Assembly: GCF_000730165.1 (NCBI RefSeq)
Contig: NZ_CP022110.1
Location: 612,501-676,500 of the forward strand
DNA: 64,000 nt
From: Nitrospirillum viridazoti CBAmc
Lineage (GTDB): Bacteria > Pseudomonadota > Alphaproteobacteria > Azospirillales > Azospirillaceae
Direction of reading: 5' to 3'
Positions 17,249-25,458 of this stretch are shown piece after piece. A model generated the notes under the pieces. That model was not told the DNA's origin. It saw nothing but the letters and a program-made list of their open reading frames with translations, and ran no database searches. How positions within the stretch are numbered: position 1 is the first letter of the stretch; each line of letters begins with the position of its first letter. Both the position numbers and the translations under genes were made by a program.

Positions 17249-18139
17249 TCACTTCTTGCGGCGGGTCAGCATGAAGATGCCGCCCAGCACGACCAGGGCG
17301 GCGACGATGCCGCCGACGATCAGGCCGGTGCTGGGGCCGCCGGCCGCGGCCGAGGCGGCGGCGGGGGCCGCCGGAGTGCTGGTGGCCGGGGTGCTGGCCG
17401 GGGTCGTGCTGGCCGGGGTGGCCGCCTGGTCGGCGGGCGCGCCAGTGGTGGCCGGCGCCGGGGCCGGATTGGCCGGAGCCTTGGCGCCCGCCTTCACCAG
17501 CGCTTCCGACAGCTGGCTGTATTCCCGCAGGTTGTCGATCTTCTCCACCATGGCGTCGCCCTTCTTGACGAAGAAGGTCGGGGTGCCGTCCACGCCCAGC
17601 TTTTCCGACGCGTCCAGTCGGCTCTGCGTGATGAAGTCCTGCAACGGCTTGTTGCTCAGGCAGGCAGTGAAGGTGGCGTCGGACATGCCGCCCAGGCGCA
17701 GGGTCTGCTGCAGGGCCTTCAGCGGGTCGTCGGCGTGTTCCCACTGCGCTTGCGTCTTGAAGATCAGGCCCTTGGCGGCGGTGTAGCGGTCGGGCGGCAG
17801 GCAGCGGGCGGCCATTTCGGCGGCGAAGGCCAGCTGGTCCAGCGGGAAGTCGTGAAACACCAGCTGCACCTGGCCGGTATCGATGAAGTCGGCCTTCAAC
17901 TGCGGCAGGAACGCTTCCTCGAAATGGGCGCAGTGCGGGCAGGTGAACGAGGCGTATTCCTCCAGCACGACGGGCGCCTTGACATCGCCCAGCACGCGCG
18001 GGCTGGTGGCGCTGGCGACGTCGATGGTGACCGGGGCGTCCGCCGCCTGGGCGTGGGCCGCGCCGGCCGCCAGGACACCAGCCAGGGCACCGGCGGCCAC
18101 CAGGGCGGCAGCCAGCGAATTACGCAGATGTAGGTTCAC
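17249..18139 (-). CDS. DsbA-family protein with C-terminal membrane anchor
   Basis: A 296-residue protein. The signal peptide (residues 1-31) precedes a DsbA-like domain (about 35-215) with active site C67-P-H-C70 and 'LGVDGTPTFFV' carrying the cis-Pro. Unlike its neighbour it continues with a 50-residue Ala/Pro/Thr linker (about 219-268) and ends in one hydrophobic helix (about 272-291) followed by RRKK. The layout suggests an oxidase domain tethered to the inner membrane on a flexible stalk. A promoter candidate lies at 18168-18197 and GGAGGA precedes the ATG. It heads a likely unit with the second dsbA-like gene and smc. Confidence 0.92.
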   Translation of the reverse strand: MNLHLRNSLAAALVAAGALAGVLAAGAAHAQAADAPVTIDVASATSPRVLGDVKAPVVLEEYASFTCPHCAHFEEAFLPQLKADFIDTGQVQLVFHDFPLDQLAFAAEMAARCLPPDRYTAAKGLIFKTQAQWEHADDPLKALQQTLRLGGMSDATFTACLSNKPLQDFITQSRLDASEKLGVDGTPTFFVKKGDAMVEKIDNLREYSQLSEALVKAGAKAPANPAPAPATTGAPADQAATPASTTPASTPATSTPAAPAAASAAAGGPSTGLIVGGIVAALVVLGGIFMLTRRKK

Positions 18140-18167
18140 CTTAGTTCCTCCGATACCAACTGTAGTG

Positions 18168-18197
18168 ACTATAGGGGGCGGCGCCGGGGGCCGGCAA
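18168..18197 (-). promoter_or_regulatory. Sigma-70-type promoter candidate for the dsbA-like genes
   Basis: On the minus strand TTGCCG (18192-18197) and TATAGT (18168-18173) are spaced by 18 bases, about 30 bases before the start codon of the membrane-anchored DsbA gene. The divergent dciA-like gene ends at 18213, so the box lies in a short intergenic gap. Confidence 0.4.
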
Positions 18198-18212
18198 GCC
18201 GCGTCCGAGGGA

Positions 18213-18704
18213 CTATCGCTTCGGGGACCCGGCCGGCTTTTCCGTGGCCAGGATGGCGCGGCCCAGGCTGGTCAGCGCCTCCCGCAAATCCCCGTCTTCC
18301 ACGGCCGCCGTCTGGGTTTCCAGCGCCGCCGCCTCGCCCGCCGACAGGCGGCGGGGAATCGGTGCCGGCCGGTCGCGCCGCCGGTTGGTGGCCGGGGGCG
18401 CCTGCAGCAACTTCAGCCGCGCCACGGCGCGGAAACCGAAGAAGCCGTTCAACCGTTGCAGGATCTGCGGCTCCTCGTGCTGGATGAACAAAGCGGCGGG
18501 TCCGGCCACGCCCAGGTGCAGCACGGCGTCGTCCTGCCGGCCCTTGGGAAACTGCAGTTTCAGCGGCAGGGCCACGCTGGCCAGCCGGGGGCCCACGATG
18601 GCATCCCACTCGGCCAGCAGGGTGGCGAAGGCCGGGCCATGGGGGCCCAGCGCCTTGCCGGCGATGGCGTTCAGGTGGCGGCCGATGGGGCGGGGGCCGG
18701 GCAT
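18213..18704 (-). CDS. DUF721/DciA family protein
   Basis: A 163-residue protein from the ATG at 18704, near the normal size of the family. The DUF721 core is residues about 8-100: 'WDAIVGPRLASVALPLKLQFPKG', 'DDAVLHLGVAGPAALFIQHEEPQILQRLNGFFG', followed by a Pro/Arg-rich linker and an acidic helical tail 'GDLREALTSLGRAIL'. DciA is the common bacterial helicase operator that helps load DnaB; alphaproteobacterial members often have this longer tail. The frame is open upstream to 18971, but that part overlaps the divergent mutY coding region and is unlike the family. The mutY start is about 120 bases away. Confidence 0.85.
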   Translation of the reverse strand: MPGPRPIGRHLNAIAGKALGPHGPAFATLLAEWDAIVGPRLASVALPLKLQFPKGRQDDAVLHLGVAGPAALFIQHEEPQILQRLNGFFGFRAVARLKLLQAPPATNRRRDRPAPIPRRLSAGEAAALETQTAAVEDGDLREALTSLGRAILATEKPAGSPKR

Positions 18705-18822
18705 GGGGGATGGTGGACCTTGAAACGGTTGCGGGGGCGGCGTATCCGCTAACGCCGGCTCCCATGTCTGGGACAGTGTTTGGGGGCAGTTGAACCATGG
18801 CGCAAGGGGCTTTGACCACACA

Positions 18823-19944
18823 ATGATCGTCGCAGGCGACTCCTCCCCCCTCGGCCCCCCTTCCAGTTCAGCGTCCGGGGCCGACCTGCCCGCCCCCCGG
18901 CCCGCCGACCTGCTGGCCTGGTACGACGCCCACCGCCGGGTGCTGCCTTGGCGTACCGCCCCCGGTGCCAAGGCCGACCCCTACCATGTCTGGCTGTCGG
19001 AGATCATGCTGCAGCAGACGACGGTGGCGACGGTCGGCCCCTATTTCCAGCGCTTTCTGGCCCGTTGGCCCACGGTCGCGGACCTGGCGGCGGTGGACCT
19101 GGATGAGGTGCTGAAGGAGTGGGCCGGCCTTGGCTATTACGCCCGGGCCCGCAACCTGCACGCCTGCGCCAAGGCGGTGGTGTCGCGGCACGGCGGCCGC
19201 TTCCCGGCGGACGAGGCGGCGTTGCTGGACCTGCCCGGCATTGGCGCCTACACCGCCGCGGCCATCGCCGCCATCGCCTTCGACCGGCCCGCCACGGCCA
19301 TGGACGGCAATGTGGAACGGGTGATGTCCCGTATCTATGCCGTGACCGACCCGCTGCCAGGCTCCAAGCCCAAGCTGAAGGCGCTGGCCGCCGCCCTGGT
19401 GCCGGAAAAGCGGCCGGGCGACTACACCCAGGCCCTGTTCGACCTGGGCGCCACCCTGTGCAGCCCCCGCAGCCCCCGCTGCGTGCTGTGCCCGTGGATG
19501 GCGGCCTGCCGGGGCCGGCGCGACGGCCTGGCGGAACTGCTGCCGCTGAAGGCGGAGAAGGCCGCCAAGCCCACCCGCCGGGGGGTGGCCTTCTGGTTGA
19601 CCAACGCCCGGGGGCAGGTGCTGCTGCGCCGCCGCCCCGAATCGGGCCTGCTGGGCGGGATGATGGAGGTGCCGTCCAGCGCCTGGGAACCGGGCGCCGA
19701 CCTTGCCTACGCCCGCGCCCTGGGCTGGGCGCCGACGGCGGTGAACTGGCAGCGCCTACCGGGCATCGTCCGCCATACATTCACCCACTTTCACCTGGAA
19801 CTTACCGTCGTTCGCGGCCACCTGGACGACGATGGGACGGCGGTGGAAGGCGTGTGGTGCGCCCCCGCCGATTTCCATGACCAGGCCCTGCCCACCGTCA
19901 TGCGCAAGGTCGTCGCCTGGGCGCGGGGCGGGGGCAAGGATTGA
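18823..19944 (+). CDS. mutY: A/G-specific adenine DNA glycosylase
   Basis: A 373-residue protein from the ATG at 18823; a TTG at 18790 with GGGGG upstream would add 11 residues. The HhH-GPD domain includes 'SEIMLQQTTVATV' (catalytic Glu), 'LPGIGAYTAAAI' (helix-hairpin-helix), 'DGNVERVMSR' (catalytic Asp) and the four-cysteine 4Fe-4S loop C-x6-C-x2-C-x5-C. The C-terminal NUDIX-like domain, residues about 245-365, recognises 8-oxoguanine. It removes adenine mispaired with 8-oxoG. It is divergent from the dciA-like gene, an arrangement frequently seen in alphaproteobacteria. Confidence 0.96.
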   Translation: MIVAGDSSPLGPPSSSASGADLPAPRPADLLAWYDAHRRVLPWRTAPGAKADPYHVWLSEIMLQQTTVATVGPYFQRFLARWPTVADLAAVDLDEVLKEWAGLGYYARARNLHACAKAVVSRHGGRFPADEAALLDLPGIGAYTAAAIAAIAFDRPATAMDGNVERVMSRIYAVTDPLPGSKPKLKALAAALVPEKRPGDYTQALFDLGATLCSPRSPRCVLCPWMAACRGRRDGLAELLPLKAEKAAKPTRRGVAFWLTNARGQVLLRRRPESGLLGGMMEVPSSAWEPGADLAYARALGWAPTAVNWQRLPGIVRHTFTHFHLELTVVRGHLDDDGTAVEGVWCAPADFHDQALPTVMRKVVAWARGGGKD

Positions 19945-20021
19945 TCCCGCCCAGGCGCCGCCGCGTTTCTCCATAGGACTACGGGTAGATGGGACGAGAC
20001 GTGAGTGAGGGTGGTCAAGGA

Positions 20022-20720
20022 ATGGCCAAGCCGACGCGGCGCGCGCTGCTGGCCGGCATGGGGGCGGCTCTGGCGGCCCCCGTTATGACAGGCCGCGCCT
20101 GGGCGCGCGCCGGCGGCACGCCGGTGGACCTGGCCCTGGTGATGGCGGTCGACAGCTCCGCCAGCATTTCCAAGGTGATGCTGGACTTCCAGCTGCGCGG
20201 CCACGCCGCCGCCTTCCGCGACAAGGCCGTGCACCAGGCCCTGGCCGGCGGACCGAAGGGCAAGGTGGCGGTGCAACTGGCCCTGTTCTCCGGCCCCGGC
20301 ACCCTGACAACGCTGGTGCCCTGGACCCTGCTGGCCGGGCCCCAGGACGCGTTGGCCCTGGCCGACCGCATTGATGAGGCGCCCGGTGTCGCCATGGGCG
20401 GCAACACGGCGCTGGGGGATTGCATCGTCCAGGCCGTGCGCCAGCTGGACGTCTGTCCCTATAGCGCCGACCGGCGGACCATCGACCTGGTCAGCAACGG
20501 TTTCAACAACGGCGGCATCGATCCCCGCTCCGCCCGGGCGCACGCCCAGGCCGCCGGCGTGGGCGTGAACGGCCTGGTCATCCTGGACGAATACGACTGG
20601 CTGGAACCCTACTACCGCGAGAACGTGGTGGCGGGGGAGGACGCCTTCGTCATCACCGCCGCCAACCGCCACGCCTTCGCCGACGCCTTCCTGTCCAAGC
20701 TGGTGCGGGAAGTGGTGTAG
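20022..20720 (+). CDS. DUF1194 (vWA-type) exported protein
   Basis: A 232-residue protein from the ATG at 20022 (an ATG at 19989 is also in frame). The N-terminus MAKPTRRALLAGMGAALAAP looks like a twin-arginine signal ending near GRAWA. The DUF1194 domain follows: 'VDLALVMAVDSSASIS', a MIDAS-like D-x-S-x-S, 'GGNTALGDCIVQAV', the conserved Thr of the metal site, and 'TIDLVSNGFNNGG'. These vWA-like proteins occur widely in alphaproteobacteria with unknown function, presumably metal-dependent binding in the periplasm. It ends at a bidirectional terminator. Confidence 0.88.
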   Translation: MAKPTRRALLAGMGAALAAPVMTGRAWARAGGTPVDLALVMAVDSSASISKVMLDFQLRGHAAAFRDKAVHQALAGGPKGKVAVQLALFSGPGTLTTLVPWTLLAGPQDALALADRIDEAPGVAMGGNTALGDCIVQAVRQLDVCPYSADRRTIDLVSNGFNNGGIDPRSARAHAQAAGVGVNGLVILDEYDWLEPYYRENVVAGEDAFVITAANRHAFADAFLSKLVREVV

Positions 20721-20764
20721 TTTTTTGGGCGGCCGCCCAGGCGAAGGGCCGGGGCCCAAAAGAA

Positions 20765-20800
20765 AACGGGAGGGGTGTGGGCCCCCTCCCGTTCTTATTT
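20765..20800. terminator. Bidirectional intrinsic terminator
   Basis: An 11-bp stem AACGGGAGGGG / CCCCTCCCGTT (20765-20775 with 20783-20793) is followed by TCTTATTT on the plus strand and by TTTTCTTTT on the minus strand. It separates the convergent DUF1194 gene and the secreted 463-residue protein gene. Confidence 0.8.
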
Positions 20801-20818
20801 CAGCCGGATGGCCGAGGA

Positions 20819-22210
20819 TCACTGCTGCTTGCGCGGGCCGGCGGCCGGGCGGGGGCCCTGGGCCGGCTGCTGCTGCGCGCCTTGAGCGGGCGGCGGCTCA
20901 TTGGCCTTCTTGCGCAGCACGCCGGCGATGGCGTTGCCGGCGTTGTCGGCCACGGCTTTGGACGCCACCGGCGCCTCATGCGAGATGATGAACAGTTGCC
21001 GATCCTTGGTCAGGTACAGGATCAGGTTGGCGTAGAACTCACCCTTGTCCGTCTTGCAGCTGGCGGAACCGGTCTGCATGTCGATCTGCAGCAGCTTCTC
21101 CAGCTTGCCCTTGGTCGGGGTGTAGGTGCCCTGGCAGCCCTTGGACAGGCTGTCCAGGTAGTTCTGCATGATCTTTTCCAGATCGCCGGCCTCGGGCTTC
21201 AGTCCGACGGACCGCAAGGAACCGATGACGTCCTTCTGAATGGCCCAGGCGAAGTCACCCGGCCGCTCCTGCGGCGACATCTTGTCGACGGGCAAGGGGT
21301 GGGCGTCCTTCAGGCCGGCATCCATCAGCAGGGCGGCGAAGGCCGGCGGGATGGCGGGCGGCGGGGTGGGCAGCTGCAGCTTGCCGGCCATCGCCTGGTC
21401 GAAGCAGGCGTTCAGGTCCTTGAACGCCTTGGTGCCGCCCTTCAGCACGAAGGTGGCGGTGTCGTTGGGGCTGGTGATCTCCAGCTTGTTGGCCGCCGGC
21501 AACGCCTTCATGAAGTTGGCGTCCATCGGGTCGAAGCCGGTCATGATGGCGTTCGGCTGGATGACCTGCGAGCCGCGCGTCTGCTCCAGCTTGCCGTCGA
21601 GCTTCAGTTTGATGGCCGGGCCCTGGCCCGGCGGCATGTTGGCGCCGGGCACGCCGATCACCAGGTTGATGATCTTGGGCGGCAGCTTCTTCGCCTGCTG
21701 CTCGGCCTGCGGCACGGGCAGGGCCAGGAAGACCAGTGCCAGGCCATTGTCGAAGCTGGCCTGCGCCTCGCATAGTTTGAAGCTGCCGTCGGTGTAGACC
21801 TGGGGACCCACCTGCCAGTTGCCGGTGACGGTGCCAACCTTGGAGGCGGCCGGCGCGCCGGAGGGCGCCGCCGGGCCGGTGGCGGGGCCGGCGATCGGAG
21901 CCTGGGCGGCCGGGGCTTGGCGCGGGCCGGCGCTGGGGCCCAGTGCCGGGCCCGCCGTGGGGCCCGCTGCGGGGCCGGCGGCCGGGCCGGACGGCATGGG
22001 GGCCTGCTGCGGGGCGGCCACGCTGGAACCGGAGGAGATGGCGCCCGGCAGGATCAGGCCGCCGCTGTCGCCACCGCCGGCCGGCGCTTGGCCCCCCGAG
22101 GCTTGGCCCCCTGGGGCTTGATCCGGCTGAGGCGTGGTCTGGGCAAGGGCGGAACCGGCCAGGACCAGAGCGGTGCCGGCGGCAAGAAGACGGGCGGTGA
22201 AGCGGGACAC
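20819..22210 (-). CDS. Secreted protein with Gly-Pro-rich N-terminal repeat region
   Basis: A 463-residue protein taken from a GTG at 22210, because that start places a clean signal peptide (residues 1-24, cleavage after GSALA). The ATG at 22270 would bury the signal. After the signal comes a roughly 110-residue low-complexity stretch rich in Gln, Gly, Pro and Ala, with short 'AGP/GPxAGP' repeats. Then comes a folded region from 'GNWQVGPQVYTDGSFKLCEAQASF' onward, reminiscent of invasion-locus-B-like beta domains in having a Trp-G start and paired cysteines, but I cannot assign it. A C-terminal domain (about 290-440) has 'CQGTYTPTKGKLEKLLQIDMQTGSASC'. It is probably periplasmic. Confidence 0.7.
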   Translation of the reverse strand: MSRFTARLLAAGTALVLAGSALAQTTPQPDQAPGGQASGGQAPAGGGDSGGLILPGAISSGSSVAAPQQAPMPSGPAAGPAAGPTAGPALGPSAGPRQAPAAQAPIAGPATGPAAPSGAPAASKVGTVTGNWQVGPQVYTDGSFKLCEAQASFDNGLALVFLALPVPQAEQQAKKLPPKIINLVIGVPGANMPPGQGPAIKLKLDGKLEQTRGSQVIQPNAIMTGFDPMDANFMKALPAANKLEITSPNDTATFVLKGGTKAFKDLNACFDQAMAGKLQLPTPPPAIPPAFAALLMDAGLKDAHPLPVDKMSPQERPGDFAWAIQKDVIGSLRSVGLKPEAGDLEKIMQNYLDSLSKGCQGTYTPTKGKLEKLLQIDMQTGSASCKTDKGEFYANLILYLTKDRQLFIISHEAPVASKAVADNAGNAIAGVLRKKANEPPPAQGAQQQPAQGPRPAAGPRKQQ

Positions 22211-22478
22211 GGGGCTACGTCTTATCCTAAATGAAACCCATGGGTGCGACGGGACCCTAGGGCACGTCATGGCATCATTCAAGGGGCATGCGCGATCGCG
22301 CCGCAGGCCTGTCCTTGCGCGCTCTCCGGAAGAGTTCGCGCCGGGTGCCGCGGCGGCCATACCCCCGCCATAATTCTTCAATTCTACTCTCCACTTACAG
22401 GCTTTCCGCTGGAAATGTCGTTGCGTGCCCGATATAAGAAACGATCACATTTGGCGCGCGAACGTTTGGGGGCAAACG

Positions 22479-22967
22479 ATGCGTTTCGCAGCCGCGTTAG
22501 TGGTTATGATGGTATCCGCGCCGATGTTGGCGCATGAGCGTCTGGACGCCGCCGAGGTCGGCCGCTACGTCACCGCGGCGGAGGCCCTGGTCGCGTCCGC
22601 GCCGGACGATGGACAGCCTGCTTTCGTACTGCTGGCCCACCCGGGGCCGGAGGCGAAATCCCTGCTGGCCAAGTATGGCTTTGATGAGCGGCGCTGGCGC
22701 CAGGTGACCCAGCGCGTCCTGGCCGCCCGGCAGGCGGCCCGCGCGGCGGAGGAGCCGGTGGAAAAGGGGGCGACGGCGCAGAAGCTGGCGTCCGCTTCCA
22801 ATCTCAGCGCCTTCGAGCGGCAGGAGATGACCACCCTGGTCCGCTGGACGGAGCATGACCGTGCCGCCCTGGAACAGGAAACCAAGCAGGACCGATCGGT
22901 GGTGGCTCCCTTCTTTGAGCGGCTGGATCGGCTGGACGCTAGCCATGTCCGTCCCATGGGGCGCTGA
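22479..22967 (+). CDS. Small exported helical protein of unknown function
   Basis: A 162-residue protein from the ATG at 22479, preceded by GGGGG; an ATG at 22425 would add 18 polar residues before the signal peptide. The signal peptide spans residues 1-18 (SAPMLA-H). The mature protein is rich in Ala, Arg and Glu, predicted helical, with 'FERQEMTTLVRWTEHDRAAL'. It has no cysteines and no recognised domain. A periplasmic location is expected. The stop codon lies inside a degenerate tandem duplication. Confidence 0.65.
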   Translation: MRFAAALVVMMVSAPMLAHERLDAAEVGRYVTAAEALVASAPDDGQPAFVLLAHPGPEAKSLLAKYGFDERRWRQVTQRVLAARQAARAAEEPVEKGATAQKLASASNLSAFERQEMTTLVRWTEHDRAALEQETKQDRSVVAPFFERLDRLDASHVRPMGR

Positions 22968-23000
22968 TCCGGGATGCGCTGACCGGGGCGCGCTAACTGG
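22961..23000. repeat. Degenerate tandem repeat spanning a stop codon
   Basis: Three related units start at 22961, 22976 and 22990 (GCGCTGATCCGGG, GCGCTGACCGGGG, GCGCTAACTGG). The first contains the TGA of the upstream gene; the second carries another in-frame TGA. Confidence 0.65.
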
Positions 23001-23096
23001 CCGTATCCGGCGCGCTTGATCCGTTATATCCGCCCGCGCGGGCCTGCGGTCGATGCGCCCATGCGCGCGAGGCCCCTCGCCCCCGGCGGGCAAACA

Positions 23097-23108
23097 CCCT
23101 ATATAGGG
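23097..23108. promoter_or_regulatory. Perfect palindrome CCCTATATAGGG upstream of the phosphatase gene
   Basis: A 12-bp perfect palindrome 75 bases before the phosphatase start, with a TATAT core in otherwise GC-rich DNA. It could overlap a -10 element or be a regulator site; no partner site is seen. Confidence 0.35.
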
Positions 23109-23182
23109 GCCGTATGCCTGACGGATCCCCTGGGATGGCGGGCCGGTGGTTTCCTGCCTTTGCTTTAGGATAAGTGCACGCG

Positions 23183-23965
23183 ATGACGGACTATCGGCTG
23201 CAGGCCGCGACGGTGGACAAGATGCCGGCGGCCGGCCCCGGGGCGCCGCCCTCCCACCCCGCGCCCGGGGGGCAGCCCACCCCCTCCCACGCCGCCGTGC
23301 CGCCGAACCGGATTCGCGGTTTCAAGCGCTATCTGAACAGCTTCTTCAAGGATCACGCGTTCATCCGCATGATTTACAAGAACATGTTCAAGATTTCACC
23401 GCGGCTGTACCGGTCCAGCCAGCCGACGCCGCGCCACATCGCCCAGGCTGCCCGCCTGGGTGTGCGCACCGTCATCAACCTGCGCGGCCGCCGCGACAAT
23501 TGCGGGTCCTGGGTGCTGGAGGATGAGGCTTGCACCCGCCACGGCCTGACCCTGGTGAACTTCGCCGTCAATTCCCGCGACGCGCCCAAGAAGCACATCC
23601 TGCACCAGGCGCGGCAGATTTGGCGCGACGCCCAATACCCCGTGCTGATGCACTGCAAGGCCGGGTCCGACCGCGTCGGCTTCATGAGCGTGCTGTACCA
23701 GTTCGTGCATGAGGGGGTGCCGCTGAAAACGGCGCTGGGTCAGCTCAGCCCCAAATACGGCCACCTGCGCCATGCCAAGACCGGCATCCTCGACCACTTC
23801 TTCGAAACTTTCCTGGCCTACGCCCAGGCCCAGGGGATCGAGCCCAACGTCGACGCCTTCTACATCTGGGTGGACGACGTCTATGACCCGCCCGAGTTCA
23901 AGAAGACGTTCATGACGCGCTGGTGGGCCAGCGTGCTGGCGGACAAGGTGCTGCGCCGGGAGTGA
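23183..23965 (+). CDS. Dual-specificity/tyrosine phosphatase-like protein
   Basis: A 260-residue protein from the ATG at 23183; a GTG at 23174 three codons earlier sits closer to the AGGA ribosome site. A Pro-rich head of about 45 residues precedes the phosphatase fold: 'SPRLYRSSQPTPRHI', 'GVRTVINLRGRRDN', and the P-loop H-C-K-A-G-S-D-R (catalytic Cys about 158, CX5R). The general-acid region is less clear. Bacterial relatives act on phosphotyrosine, phosphoinositides or lipid phosphates; the 'RLYRSSQP' start is typical of the tyrosine-phosphatase/DSP class. No signal peptide is seen, so it is probably cytoplasmic. It appears to stand alone. Confidence 0.85.
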   Translation: MTDYRLQAATVDKMPAAGPGAPPSHPAPGGQPTPSHAAVPPNRIRGFKRYLNSFFKDHAFIRMIYKNMFKISPRLYRSSQPTPRHIAQAARLGVRTVINLRGRRDNCGSWVLEDEACTRHGLTLVNFAVNSRDAPKKHILHQARQIWRDAQYPVLMHCKAGSDRVGFMSVLYQFVHEGVPLKTALGQLSPKYGHLRHAKTGILDHFFETFLAYAQAQGIEPNVDAFYIWVDDVYDPPEFKKTFMTRWWASVLADKVLRRE

Positions 23966-23996
23966 CCCCGGCGCCAGCCCCAGCCTTTTTCCCGGC

Positions 23997-25373
23997 TCAC
24001 TTCACTTCATAAAGCGCGCTGCCATGCGCGGGCAACGTGACGCTCAGGCTGTCCGCCGCCGGCAGGGCCTTGCCCGTCCACAGGTCGTGGGCGGTGAGGT
24101 TGCCGCCGGCCAGGCCCAGCTTTCCCCAGGACGTCGCCAGCGTCGACGGCTTGTCGTCCAGGTTGAACAGGGCCAGGTAGTGCTGGCCCTTGGCGCCCGT
24201 GGCCAGCCAGACGCGCGCGTTCTCGAAGCCGGCCGGCAGGTCCGTCACGGGGTGGCTTTCCGTGGCCGTCTGGTCCACCTGGATGACGGCGCGATTGGTG
24301 ATCAGGGCGCGCGTGGCCTCGTCCAGCTTGGTGAGGTTGGCGCCCAGGATCAGGGGCGACCGGGCGATGGCCCACAGGGTCACCTGGGTGCGCTGCTCAT
24401 CCGCCGTCAATCGCGACGTGCGCGGGTCACCCCAGCCGGGGTGGGGTTCCAGCGCGCCGATGGGCAGCATGTCGGCGTCGGGCCAGCGGCCATGCTTGGC
24501 ATGGGGCGCCCAGCCCGGCAGGACGTCGAACAGGTCGCGCAGGCCATAGGGGAAGCCGTCCGTGGGCTTGTCATGCGGGAAGGTCCAGCCGTCCCAGACG
24601 TCGTTGGTGATGCGCCACATCTGGCCATAGCGGCTGATCTCATCCGCGTGGGACAGGTTGGTGGGGCCGGGGGACAGGCTCAGCACGATGGGCCGGCCCG
24701 TCTTGGCGATGGCGCTGCTGATCTGCCGGATTTCACTGACCTTGTAGGGATGGTCGGCGATGCAGTCGACCTTCAGGAAATCCAGCCCCCACCGCGCGTA
24801 CTGGGCCATCATCGAATCATAGTAGGCCTGGCCGGCGGCGCTATCGCGCACCCCATAGTTGCCATCGTCCCAGGGGCAGGTATCGGCGGTGTCCGCCGCG
24901 TCGGCGGCGTGGAAGGACGACCCCGCCACCGGCGTGTTCCGCTCCACGGCCTGCTTGGGAATGCCGCGCACGATGTGCAGACCGAACTTCAGGCCCTGGG
25001 CATGCAGCCAGTCGGCCAGCGGCTTGAAGCCCTGGCCGCCGGCGGCGGAGGGGAAGCGGGCGGGTACCGGGACCAGCAGGCCGTTGCCGTCCAGCAGGTA
25101 TTGCCGCTCCGCCAGCGACTTGCCGAAGGGGTCGGCCATGTACCAGCCTTCATCCACCACGGCGTAGGTCCAGCCATAGGGCTTCAGCGTCGCCAGGACG
25201 CCCGCGTTGGCCTTGAAGTCGGCCTCGTCGATGGTGAAGCCGTAGGCGTCCCAGCTGTTCCACCCCATGGGGGGCGTGGGGGCGGGCGCCTTGGATGGGG
25301 GCGGTGCGGCCAACGCCGTGCCGGCGGCCAATAAGGTCGGTAACAAGCTAGCGATGCGCAGCCAACGCCGCAT
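23997..25373 (-). CDS. Glycoside hydrolase family 27 alpha-galactosidase, exported
   Basis: A 458-residue protein from the ATG at 25373, with GAGAGGA upstream. The signal peptide is residues 1-22. The GH27 barrel begins with 'TPPMGWNSWDAYG'; the expected nucleophile is Asp203 in 'FLKVDC' and the expected acid/base Asp258 in 'WRITNDVWDGW'. A beta-sandwich C-terminal domain follows from about residue 370. GH27 enzymes release terminal alpha-galactose (some members act on N-acetylgalactosamine or arabinopyranose). It is likely periplasmic or secreted, for plant galactosides. A LacI-type operator candidate sits 24 bases upstream of the start, suggesting sugar-induced expression. No transporter gene is adjacent. 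Confidence 0.92.
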   Translation of the reverse strand: MRRWLRIASLLPTLLAAGTALAAPPPSKAPAPTPPMGWNSWDAYGFTIDEADFKANAGVLATLKPYGWTYAVVDEGWYMADPFGKSLAERQYLLDGNGLLVPVPARFPSAAGGQGFKPLADWLHAQGLKFGLHIVRGIPKQAVERNTPVAGSSFHAADAADTADTCPWDDGNYGVRDSAAGQAYYDSMMAQYARWGLDFLKVDCIADHPYKVSEIRQISSAIAKTGRPIVLSLSPGPTNLSHADEISRYGQMWRITNDVWDGWTFPHDKPTDGFPYGLRDLFDVLPGWAPHAKHGRWPDADMLPIGALEPHPGWGDPRTSRLTADEQRTQVTLWAIARSPLILGANLTKLDEATRALITNRAVIQVDQTATESHPVTDLPAGFENARVWLATGAKGQHYLALFNLDDKPSTLATSWGKLGLAGGNLTAHDLWTGKALPAADSLSVTLPAHGSALYEVK

Positions 25374-25396
25374 GGGGTCCTCTCCCTCTTCCATAT

Positions 25397-25410
25397 TGTT
25401 AGCGATAACA
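25397..25410 (-). promoter_or_regulatory. LacI-family operator candidate of the alpha-galactosidase gene
   Basis: TGTTAGCGATAACA: arms TGTTA/TAACA around a CG-centred core, the usual layout of LacI/GalR-family operators. It lies between the alpha-galactosidase start (25373) and any upstream promoter, where a repressor would block transcription. No LacI-type regulator gene is in the window. Confidence 0.55.
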
Positions 25411-25458
25411 GTACGGAAAAGCGGGGCGGCCGCAAGGACGCAGATCGGATTAGTCGTA

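Noticed and set aside
18705-18971. Long N-terminal extension of the DciA-like protein
   Set aside because: It lies antisense to mutY and has no similarity to the family; the ATG at 18704 gives normal length.
21830-22120. Gly-Pro repeats at 21.9-22.1 kb as a CRISPR or DNA repeat array
   Set aside because: The DNA units are short, irregular and in frame with the protein; this is a protein repeat, not an array with spacers.
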